From Spirochaetia bacterium (GTDB taxonomy: Bacteria > Spirochaetota > Spirochaetia > CADAEX01), in the NCBI GenBank assembly GCA_024402405.1, contig JAKSTW010000011.1:1-54423 (forward strand): a stretch of DNA of 54,423 bases, written 5' to 3'. The position numbers and the translations under genes are program-made. Position 1 is the stretch's first letter. Each line of letters begins with the position of its first letter. Under the pieces are notes generated by a model, which saw nothing but the letters and a program-made list of their open reading frames with translations, was not told where the DNA came from and ran no database searches. Below, in pieces: positions 25,679 to 32,796 of this stretch.

Positions 25679-28600
25679 GACCTGTTATTCTCAGAATGAC
25701 TGCTTTCGGACCTTATGCTGATGAGCAGACTGTTGATTTCCGCAGATTGCCAGCCAACGGCATTTTCCTTATAAATGGAAACACAGGCAGCGGTAAGACA
25801 GTCATTCTTGACGGTATGACTTTTGCACTGTATGGCGAAAGCAGCGGAGGAACCAGAGGCGATTTCACGGCAATGCGCTGTCAGTATGCTCCTGATTCCA
25901 GAGATACAGAGCTTGAGTTCACATTTGAATCTGGTGAACATGTGTATAAATTTGTCCGTACTCTGAAAGTTCATGTGAAGAAGAACGGGACAAAAGAGCT
26001 GCAGCAGAAGCAGAATGTCATGAGCCTTGAGAATGGCGGTTTTAAACCTATGTTTGCCAATCCTAAAAAAAATGATCTCTCTGAAACGGCTGAGAAGATT
26101 CTGGGATTGAATGCCCAGCAGTTTCGGCTGGTGACTATTCTTCCCCAGGGAAAGTTTGAGCAGTTTCTGGTGGCGAATTCGGATGACAGAGGGGGAATTC
26201 TCTCTTCATTGTTCAACACAGCCAGATGGAACCGCATTGCTGTTGCTGTGAAGGATAGGGTCACAGCTGAGGGAAACAGAATTTCAGGTGAAGAGGAAGT
26301 CATAAAGGGAAATCTTTCGCAGCTGGGATGTGCTGATGTAAAGGAACTGGATGCCCTTATTGCCTCCAGAATTACAGAATCAGAGGAATGTGGCAGAGAA
26401 CTGAGTCGGTTGGGACAGAAAAAAAATGATGCATTTTCAGCATACAGCGATGGCAAGAAAACAGATGCTTTTTTCCGCGAGCAGTCATCTTTGCGGCAGA
26501 GACTCTCTGATCTGCGATCTGATGAACAGAGAATATCTGATGCCATGGAGCTTATGGGTCGGATTGACAATGCTGAGAAAATAAAACCTGAATTTGACTG
26601 TTATGTAACTGGAAAGAAAAATCTTGAAAGCCGGATATCTGACTATGACCTGGCAGTGGCTGCCAATGATGCTGAGAAGAATAAGCTTGAGACTGCCAGA
26701 GCCAGATGCATGGATCTTGATTCTGCCAAGGATGGATTTGACAGAAAAAAAGAACTGCTTGCTGATTATGAGAGCAAAAAAGAGTTATACAGACAGCTGG
26801 AAGATAACAGGCTGAAAAAAAATACAGCTGAAATGGTTTTCGTATCTGCTGAAAAAGAGAAAAATATGCTTGCTGCCTGCCGTGAGAAACTGGATAAAAA
26901 TATAAGACGGCTCACGGATTCTAGAAATATTGTAATAAATGAGTTCCTTTTGAAGCTTGCTGGCTATAAAGAGGAAAGATCTGACCTTGAGAAATCAAAA
27001 GATGTGATGAGGCAGATTGCTGATGCCGAGAATATTATGGAAAAACTGGAGCAAGAGAAAGCCGGGCTTGCTGCACGGCTGGAGAGATCCAGATGTATTG
27101 CGGCGGAATATGCCGCTGATTATAAGAGACAGCATCAGATATTCATTGATAATATAAGCAGTACTCTGGCTGCTTCCTTAAGAGCTGATACGCCGTGTCC
27201 TGTATGTGGAAGTGTGCATCATCCGGAGCCTGCATGTGTCACTGATCCTGACAGACATATAGACTCAGAATATCTTGAGGAGCTGTCTGCCAGACAGATC
27301 GAGATCGAGAAAGAAAATTCCGGTCTTGAGGCAAAACTTACCGGTATAGAACAGAAAATTGCAGAGACAGCTGAAGATATAAAACTGCTGAAAGAAAAAA
27401 TGGATACATTGTCTGAGTATTCTGCAGAAAGACTTGCCGAGGTCGATTTATGGCTGAAGAATGCAGATGGGCAGATCGATAAACTGCCAGAGCTGGAACT
27501 GGATCTGAAAAAGATGGATGAAGAGCTGAAGAAAACTGATGCTGAATTTAAAACTGCAGAAGGAAAAGCTCTGGATGCTGACAGAGAGTGCAGTTCGCTG
27601 AAAGCTGTCATTGAGAATCTGGAGACTGGTCTTCCGCCTGATATTCCTGATGAAAAGTCGCTGGAGCAGAAGATCGGAACTCTTCGTACTGCCATAGAGA
27701 CTTATCTGAATGATACTGAATACGCTGCATCTGTTCTGAAACAGACTGCCGCTGATTTTGCGGCGGCATCGGCTGTTCTTGAGGTCAGAAAAACGGAATT
27801 GGACCTGGCCAGAGCCGCAGCAGCTGATGCCGAGGAAAAATTCTGTGAATGTCTGCGGACAATGAATTTTTCAGACAGGCAGGATTTTGAGAGGATATTG
27901 AGTGAGAGTATTCATAAAAAGGCATTGTCTGAAGAGATAACGCAATATAAGGCTGAATTATCCCATACGATTTCCAGACTGGATGAGCTTGGGCAGATCA
28001 TCGGTGATGCAGTTCCTCCGAATCTTCAGCAGCTGGAACAGAACTACAGGACGCTGGAGATAGGTTATAATGAGATTTCTGGACATAAATGCATTGTGGA
28101 CAATGAGATATCTGAACTTAAGAATGTCTCTGAAAAACTGGGTGAACGGATCCTGAAACTTGATGCTGATAAGGAAAAATACAGCCGGAATCTGATTTTC
28201 TCCAGATCTCTGTCAGGAGAAATTTCTCCATATATAAATCTCCAGAGATATATTACCGGCGTCATGTTTGACAGCATAACAGAAGAGGCAAACCGACTGC
28301 TGGACAGCATTTATGGAGGCAGATATCTGATATATAAAAGTACTGAGGTGAAAGGGCGTGATAAGAAGGCCGGACTGGATATTCTGGTCTATGACAGATT
28401 TTATAACACCAGCAGAGCTCCTGGTAGCCTGTCTGGCGGCGAGAAGTTCCTGGTCTCTCTTGCCCTGTCCCTGGCTCTCTCTTCAGTGGTTCAGAACAGC
28501 AGTGGCGGTACCAGGCTTGAGTCCATGTTCATTGATGAGGGATTCGGCACTCTTGATTCCGACACCATAAATGATGCTATTGCTGTCCTTATGAATGTCA

Positions 28601-28722
28601 AGAAAAAGAGCGGTTTCGTCGGGATAATCTCACATGTTGAACTGCTGAAAGAAAATATTTCGGCACAGATAATCGTTGAGAAAAAAGAACGGGGAAGTAC
28701 TCTGCGCATCACAGGATGCTGA
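25675..28722 (+). CDS. sbcC: Exonuclease SbcCD subunit C (Rad50-like)
   Basis: A 1015-aa SMC-like ATPase that partners SbcD. Walker A GNTGSGKT lies at residues 35-42, two long coiled coils flank the zinc hook CPVCG (Cys508 and Cys511), and the C-terminal lobe carries LSGGEKFLVSLALSLALS and Walker B MFIDEGFGTLD. The length is typical (about 1000-1050 aa). The start overlaps sbcD by 4 bp. After its stop at 28722 there are 20 bp before the alr promoter. Confidence 0.95.
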   Translation: MRPVILRMTAFGPYADEQTVDFRRLPANGIFLINGNTGSGKTVILDGMTFALYGESSGGTRGDFTAMRCQYAPDSRDTELEFTFESGEHVYKFVRTLKVHVKKNGTKELQQKQNVMSLENGGFKPMFANPKKNDLSETAEKILGLNAQQFRLVTILPQGKFEQFLVANSDDRGGILSSLFNTARWNRIAVAVKDRVTAEGNRISGEEEVIKGNLSQLGCADVKELDALIASRITESEECGRELSRLGQKKNDAFSAYSDGKKTDAFFREQSSLRQRLSDLRSDEQRISDAMELMGRIDNAEKIKPEFDCYVTGKKNLESRISDYDLAVAANDAEKNKLETARARCMDLDSAKDGFDRKKELLADYESKKELYRQLEDNRLKKNTAEMVFVSAEKEKNMLAACREKLDKNIRRLTDSRNIVINEFLLKLAGYKEERSDLEKSKDVMRQIADAENIMEKLEQEKAGLAARLERSRCIAAEYAADYKRQHQIFIDNISSTLAASLRADTPCPVCGSVHHPEPACVTDPDRHIDSEYLEELSARQIEIEKENSGLEAKLTGIEQKIAETAEDIKLLKEKMDTLSEYSAERLAEVDLWLKNADGQIDKLPELELDLKKMDEELKKTDAEFKTAEGKALDADRECSSLKAVIENLETGLPPDIPDEKSLEQKIGTLRTAIETYLNDTEYAASVLKQTAADFAAASAVLEVRKTELDLARAAAADAEEKFCECLRTMNFSDRQDFERILSESIHKKALSEEITQYKAELSHTISRLDELGQIIGDAVPPNLQQLEQNYRTLEIGYNEISGHKCIVDNEISELKNVSEKLGERILKLDADKEKYSRNLIFSRSLSGEISPYINLQRYITGVMFDSITEEANRLLDSIYGGRYLIYKSTEVKGRDKKAGLDILVYDRFYNTSRAPGSLSGGEKFLVSLALSLALSSVVQNSSGGTRLESMFIDEGFGTLDSDTINDAIAVLMNVKKKSGFVGIISHVELLKENISAQIIVEKKERGSTLRITGC

Positions 28723-28742
28723 GCAGATTTTTCTTCTTATTA

Positions 28743-28771
28743 TTGACTGTCTTATGGGCGGGTGGTATATT
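28743..28771 (+). promoter_or_regulatory. Sigma70-like promoter of alr, leaderless arrangement
   Basis: TTGACT (28743-28748), 17-nt spacer, TATATT (28766-28771), then 6 nt to the ATG at 28778. The good match to consensus and the 6-nt gap both favour 28778 as the true start. Confidence 0.65.
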
Positions 28772-28777
28772 TTTCCC

Positions 28778-29899
28778 ATGCCTGTTACTTATGCAAGAAT
28801 CAATATTTCAAATTTCCTTCATAACCTGGCCGCAGTGAAAAAACTGACAGGTAAGAAGATATGTATGGCCGCAAAAGCTGATTGCTATGGTCATGGTTCG
28901 GAAATGCTGGTGAAAGCAGGGGCTGAGTCCGGTCTGTTGGATGCGGCAGGGGTCGCTGATATAGGAGAGGGGATCAGAATGCGCCAGAGCGGAATCAATA
29001 TTCCTATTCTGGTTTTTCGTGGATGTATGGAACCTGATTTTCCTCTGCTGGTAGATTATAACATACAGCCTTTTGTCTCTGATCTTCAGTATGTCCAGAT
29101 GCTGGAGAAATGTGTTGCTGAGAAAGGCAGACATCTTTCTGTGCATCTGAAGATAGATTCAGGAATGAGCAGGGCAGGATGCCGCCCGGAGGATGCTCTG
29201 GAGCTGGCAAAATATATTGCCGGAAGTCCATGTCTGACACGGGAGGGGGTGTGCACTCATTTCGCTGTTGCTGACAGCCTGGCGAAGGAATGCGTGGCAG
29301 ACACAACGAAAGAGATCCGTATGTTTGAGAAATGTGTCCGTGATATAAAAAATGCAGGAATAGAGGTCAAGACTGTGCATTGTGCTGCCTCAGGGGCTAT
29401 CTTGGGTTATCCTGAGACATACTATGATATGGTCCGTCCTGGTATAATCCTCTATGGATATCCTCCTAGCCGGGAATATGCGGGACGGCTTGATCTGCGT
29501 CCTGTAATGGATTTTGTATCTCATGTCATTCTGGTGAAGAAGATCAAGAAAGGTGAGAAGGTGTCTTACGGCTTTATCTGGAAGGCAATGCAGGATACAT
29601 ATATAGCTGTGGTCGGCGCAGGATATGCTGACGGATATAACAGGCTTATGTCAAACCAGGGCAAGGTTACTATCGGAGGCAACAGTTATCCTGTGGTTGG
29701 CCGTATCTGTATGGATCAGTTCATGGTGGATCTTGGCGAGAATTCCGCAGGTGTCAGAGTTGGGGATGAGACTGTCCTTTTCGGCAGCGGAGAGAATACC
29801 ATGGATGCCTTTGATGCTGCTGAGGTGTGCGGAACCATTTCCTATGAACTTCTGTGCAACATCAACAAGAGAGTCCCAAGAGTTTATATCAACGGCTGA
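28778..29899 (+). CDS. alr: Alanine racemase
   Basis: A 373-aa PLP enzyme that makes D-alanine for peptidoglycan. The PLP lysine is Lys33 in KADCYGHG, and the second catalytic base is Tyr264 in VSYGF. MVRPGIILYG, GYADGYNR and VGRICMDQFMVDLG are family hallmarks. In-frame ATGs upstream (28676, 28754) give non-homologous extensions. MPVTYARINI matches the usual N-terminus, and the leaderless promoter agrees. Its 3' end overlaps the convergent Fe-S gene by 11 bp. Confidence 0.95.
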   Translation: MPVTYARINISNFLHNLAAVKKLTGKKICMAAKADCYGHGSEMLVKAGAESGLLDAAGVADIGEGIRMRQSGINIPILVFRGCMEPDFPLLVDYNIQPFVSDLQYVQMLEKCVAEKGRHLSVHLKIDSGMSRAGCRPEDALELAKYIAGSPCLTREGVCTHFAVADSLAKECVADTTKEIRMFEKCVRDIKNAGIEVKTVHCAASGAILGYPETYYDMVRPGIILYGYPPSREYAGRLDLRPVMDFVSHVILVKKIKKGEKVSYGFIWKAMQDTYIAVVGAGYADGYNRLMSNQGKVTIGGNSYPVVGRICMDQFMVDLGENSAGVRVGDETVLFGSGENTMDAFDAAEVCGTISYELLCNINKRVPRVYING

Positions 29900-30476
29900 G
29901 TGATTTTCTGTTTCTGGCCTTGCATATAAGCTGGGTCATTGTACCCATAGGACAGAATGTGCACCAGGATCTTGGTCTGAAGAATACCATTGTTATCAGT
30001 CCCACCAGGAGGGAAGTCAGCATAAGACTGTAGAAACCGAAACTGAACTGTGCTATCCAGCCAGGGACTGTTCCTGCAGTATATGTCCAGCCCCATGGGA
30101 TTCTGAATGTCCATAGCAGCATGATCGTTTCCTGCAGATCTCTTGCTCCTGCAGCTACCAGATAGGTCTGAAACAGCATATTGACGAACATGGTCATGAA
30201 GAATGCCAGAAAACCGTATCTGAACCATTTTGAAGCAAAGAAAGCCGGTGTATTCTTGTTGATCGAACATTTATTCTCATGTCCCAGAATGTTGTACAGC
30301 TGACCTCTTCCGCAGAGATGATTGCAGAAGAATTTTCCTCCTCCGAAGATTGCGATCAACAGAGGAAGGAGAAAATCAAGCATTCCCAGCCAGGCAAACA
30401 GAATATTGAAGAATCCCATAGTGAAGTATGCGATTTCCCATATCCAAAGATGATCATACCAGTGCTTCTGTTTCAT
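29889..30476 (-). CDS. Membrane Fe-S protein, NapH-like (Fer4_5-type)
   Basis: A 195-aa membrane protein with four or five hydrophobic segments and two short cysteine motifs, FCNHLCGRGQLY (near residue 56) and SWCTFCPMGT (near residue 170). These resemble the CxxxCP motifs of NapH and related quinol-facing proteins, although each loop has fewer cysteines than classical NapH. The start at 30476 overlaps the ferredoxin stop (ATGA). The pair probably moves electrons between a soluble ferredoxin and the membrane. The redox partner is unknown. The 3' end overlaps alr by 11 bp. Confidence 0.75.
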   Translation of the reverse strand: MKQKHWYDHLWIWEIAYFTMGFFNILFAWLGMLDFLLPLLIAIFGGGKFFCNHLCGRGQLYNILGHENKCSINKNTPAFFASKWFRYGFLAFFMTMFVNMLFQTYLVAAGARDLQETIMLLWTFRIPWGWTYTAGTVPGWIAQFSFGFYSLMLTSLLVGLITMVFFRPRSWCTFCPMGTMTQLICKARNRKSLSR

Positions 30477-30673
30477 TTTACATCCGTTTCCCTTATTTCT
30501 ATGATGCACGCCGGACAGATCTTTGCACATTTCCCGCATCCGATGCATTTTTCAGGTGATACAGCTGCAAAACATCCCCTGTAAACTTTGATTGCTCCGG
30601 ATGGACATTCATTCTCGCAGGCTCCGCAGGCTGCACAACGGTCAATATTCACATATGATAATTTTCCTGCCAT
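30473..30673 (-). CDS. 2[4Fe-4S] ferredoxin
   Basis: A 66-aa bacterial-type ferredoxin with two complete cluster motifs: CAACGACENECP (near residue 13) and CIGCGKCAKICP (near residue 41). Each 4Fe-4S cluster takes three cysteines from its own motif and one from the other. The spacer between the motifs (about 16 residues) is typical of dicluster ferredoxins. The stop overlaps the NapH-like gene, so the two are a unit. No dedicated oxidoreductase adjoins. Confidence 0.9.
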   Translation of the reverse strand: MAGKLSYVNIDRCAACGACENECPSGAIKVYRGCFAAVSPEKCIGCGKCAKICPACIIEIRETDVK

Positions 30674-30700
30674 TCAACACCTCTGTTGTTTGCTTAAAAT

Positions 30701-31351
30701 TCAGAGCTTGAAAAGTTCCTTGAATTTTGTCAGATCGTCGATTTTTCTTATGACTGGCGCAGGAAAATTCTCGCTGTTGTGAGTCTGGTATTCATCCACA
30801 AGGATTTCCTTGCCGCCCATCTCCATGAATGTCAGTATCGTCCTGGGGGCATCGTCTATTATCATCACCTCTTCCGGTGCAAGCCTGAGGTCTGCCAGGA
30901 CTTTCTTCATGGAATAGGGATCAGGCTTACCTATGTAATCGCAGAATCTGAGATCATATATCTTGTTGAAAAACTTTCCTATCTCAAGATAATTTATAAC
31001 ATTTTCTGCATGCACAGACCATGAGTTAGTGAATATCGAGCATGGAATGTTGATTTTTGAGAACATTTCTTTTAAAAATGGATTCTTTGGAAAGAAATCG
31101 GTAAAATTTGTAGGATGTATGGCTTTGAAATATGCCAGTTCGTCTTTAAATTTGTATTTTTTCTGCAAAAGCTCCAATGTCGAATTATATTGGGTCGTGT
31201 CCCTGTTTCTGCGTAATTCCGCAGCCTCTTCCACGGATATGTGAAGGTAATCTGATACAAACTCATTTATCCTTCTTATCATCTCCGGTTCCAGATTGGA
31301 TGATCTTGGGTAGAGCGTATGGTCCACATCCACCAGTATATGCTTTATCAT
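30701..31351 (-). CDS. HAD-family hydrolase, pyrimidine 5'-nucleotidase-like
   Basis: A 216-aa HAD hydrolase. Motif I is DVDHTLYP (nucleophile Asp8), motif II is the Thr/Ser-containing CSIFTNSW, the Lys lies in GKPDPYSMKKVL, and the acidic motif IV reads MIIDDAPR. The helical cap between residues 20 and 90 is the type seen in the YjjG/SDT1 nucleotidases. Substrate unknown. It begins one base after the TatD stop, so the two are co-translated. Confidence 0.85.
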   Translation of the reverse strand: MIKHILVDVDHTLYPRSSNLEPEMIRRINEFVSDYLHISVEEAAELRRNRDTTQYNSTLELLQKKYKFKDELAYFKAIHPTNFTDFFPKNPFLKEMFSKINIPCSIFTNSWSVHAENVINYLEIGKFFNKIYDLRFCDYIGKPDPYSMKKVLADLRLAPEEVMIIDDAPRTILTFMEMGGKEILVDEYQTHNSENFPAPVIRKIDDLTKFKELFKL

Positions 31352-31352
31352 A

Positions 31353-32183
31353 TCAGAATCCTGTGAGAGTCCTGAAATTCTCTCTTATCTGTGGTATCAG
31401 ATCTTCCGCTGTACAGCCTCTTGTCTGGGCTATGAAATCATAGGTGTACCCCATGAATCCTGAGAAATTAGGATATTTCCTGACTTTCTGTGGGGTGAGA
31501 AAAGGGGCGTCTGTCTCTGCCAGGATCGCTGTGGCCGGAATCTTTGCCGCAGTCTCAACTATGCTGTCTGACCTTTTATAAGTTATATTGCCTGAGAATG
31601 ATATATAAAAACCCAGATCCATATATTTCTTGGCCCATTCGTAATTACTGGAAAAACAGTGTATGATGCCACCTCTGGAAAGCTTGAATGATGAAAGTAT
31701 ATCATAGGTGTCGCTGTCGGCCTCTCTGGTATGTATCACGACCGGCAGATCGTATTGCCGTGCTATTTCCATCTGTGCTGCGAACAGTTTTTTCTGCTTC
31801 TCGATTCCTCCATATAAAATATGATTGTCCAGCCCGATCTCTCCTATGCCTACAAGCTTGGGATCTGATATGTTCTCAGAGACCTGTTTTTCCAGATCAT
31901 CCAGTCTGCGCTTTATATCTGCGTCTTCCAGTGCGGATTTGCTTACTGACAGTCCGTCTGTCATGACGACCTGTGGGAACTTTGAGCACATATCCAGACG
32001 CGTACAGAATGTGTCAGTGTTGGTCCCGATATCCATAGCCACTTCCAGTCCGCTGCTGATACATGCGCGCAGAAGTCTTTCCCACTCAAGATTTTTTGTC
32101 TGGAGCAGTATCAGGTGAGTGTGTGAATCCAGCACTCCTGGATAAAGGTGTATTTTTTCTATCAGTTCGTCAGTTTCATTCAT
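31353..32183 (-). CDS. tatD: TatD-family metal-dependent hydrolase
   Basis: A 276-aa TIM-barrel hydrolase of the TatD DNase family. Metal ligands are visible in DSHTHL (near residue 19), GEIGLD (Glu), VVIHTREAD (His), IIHCFSS (His) and AETDAPFLTP (Asp). Known members are 3'-5' exonucleases with a part in DNA repair. The start at 32183 is chosen because AAGGGA lies upstream and the protein then begins just before the barrel. An ATG at 32261 overlaps the tRNA-Leu promoter region and adds no homology. Confidence 0.88.
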   Translation of the reverse strand: MNETDELIEKIHLYPGVLDSHTHLILLQTKNLEWERLLRACISSGLEVAMDIGTNTDTFCTRLDMCSKFPQVVMTDGLSVSKSALEDADIKRRLDDLEKQVSENISDPKLVGIGEIGLDNHILYGGIEKQKKLFAAQMEIARQYDLPVVIHTREADSDTYDILSSFKLSRGGIIHCFSSNYEWAKKYMDLGFYISFSGNITYKRSDSIVETAAKIPATAILAETDAPFLTPQKVRKYPNFSGFMGYTYDFIAQTRGCTAEDLIPQIRENFRTLTGF

Positions 32184-32266
32184 GGTTTTATGGTATCCCT
32201 TTTTTATTATTATATCTTGACCCGTACCCATTTGAAAAGGTAATATATGAATATCTCTCATATTTT

Positions 32267-32352
32267 GCCGAAGTGGTGGAACTGGTAGACACAGGGGACT
32301 TAAAATCCCCCGGCCGTCAAAAGCCTTGCGGATTCGATTTCCGCCTTCGGCA
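32267..32352 (+). tRNA. tRNA-Leu (anticodon TAA)
   Basis: The 7-bp acceptor stem GCCGAAG / CTTCGGC closes the fold. D-arm, anticodon loop CTTAAAA with anticodon TAA, a long class II variable arm (CGGCCGTCAAAAGCCTTGCG region) and T-arm with GATTCGATTT are all in place. A T-rich stretch follows. CCA is not encoded. Confidence 0.95.
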
Positions 32353-32388
32353 TTATTTTTTTTAAATCTTAAATTCTTTTATTGAATC

Positions 32389-32417
32389 TTGACATTATTT
32401 TCTAATCTTGATAAAAA
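32389..32417 (+). promoter_or_regulatory. Possible promoter for tRNA-Lys and tRNA-Glu
   Basis: A perfect TTGACA (32389-32394), a 17-nt spacer and TAAAAA (32412-32417), 23 bp before tRNA-Lys. The -10 is weak (four of six). Confidence 0.45.
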
Positions 32418-32440
32418 TATATTGTTGTTTCACAACAGTT

Positions 32441-32513
32441 GGGCTGCTAGCTCAGTAGGTAGAGCAACGCCCTTTTAAGGCGTGGGTCAATGGTTCGAAC
32501 CCATTGCAGCTCA
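32441..32513 (+). tRNA. tRNA-Lys (anticodon TTT)
   Basis: 73 nt with acceptor GGGCTGC / GCAGCTC (one G-U pair) and discriminator A. The D-arm contains AGCTCAGTAGGTAGAGC, the anticodon loop is CTTTTAA in stem ACGCC / GGCGT, and the T-arm is TGGTTCGAACCCA. CCA is not encoded. Confidence 0.96.
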
Positions 32514-32514
32514 A

Positions 32515-32536
32515 ACCACAGATTTCGGTCTGTGGT
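32515..32536 (+). other. Spacer hairpin between tRNA-Lys and tRNA-Glu
   Basis: A perfect 8-bp inverted repeat ACCACAGA / TCTGTGGT around TTTCGG fills almost the whole spacer between the two tRNAs. No T-run follows, so it is not a standard terminator. It may keep the two tRNAs apart or guide their processing. Confidence 0.55.
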
Positions 32537-32539
32537 AGT

Positions 32540-32611
32540 GTCTCCTTCGTCTAGGGGTTAGGACAACGGGTTTTCATCCCGTCAACACTGGTTCGATTCC
32601 AGTAGGAGATG
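32540..32611 (+). tRNA. tRNA-Glu (anticodon TTC)
   Basis: 72 nt, aligned on the conserved TTCGTCTAG start of tRNA-Glu. Acceptor GTCTCCT / AGGAGAT with one G-U pair and discriminator G. Anticodon loop TTTTCAT in stem CGGG / CCCG, T-arm CTGGTTCGATTCCAG. It is followed by a terminator. Confidence 0.95.
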
Positions 32612-32614
32612 TGC

Positions 32615-32646
32615 AATCCTTGCAGAAATGCAAGGATTTTTTTTTG
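32615..32646 (+). terminator. Rho-independent terminator of tRNA cluster
   Basis: Perfect 10-bp stem AATCCTTGCA / TGCAAGGATT with a GAAA tetraloop (32615-32638), followed by a run of nine or more T. It starts four bases after tRNA-Glu. Confidence 0.94.
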
Positions 32647-32796
32647 TTTTGATATATATTTTATCGTAATTATTATAATAATTTAAAATTTTTATATTTT
32701 TCAGTTGTTTTTATTTGAATATTTTGTTTTATTTATTCATATTATTACTTCTATAGTCTATTTATTATAGAAAGTTTTTTTAGGAGCAGCAATTTT

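Noticed and set aside
32515-32536. Terminator between tRNA-Lys and tRNA-Glu
   Set aside because: The stem is perfect but no T-run follows, and tRNA-Glu has its own strong terminator downstream.
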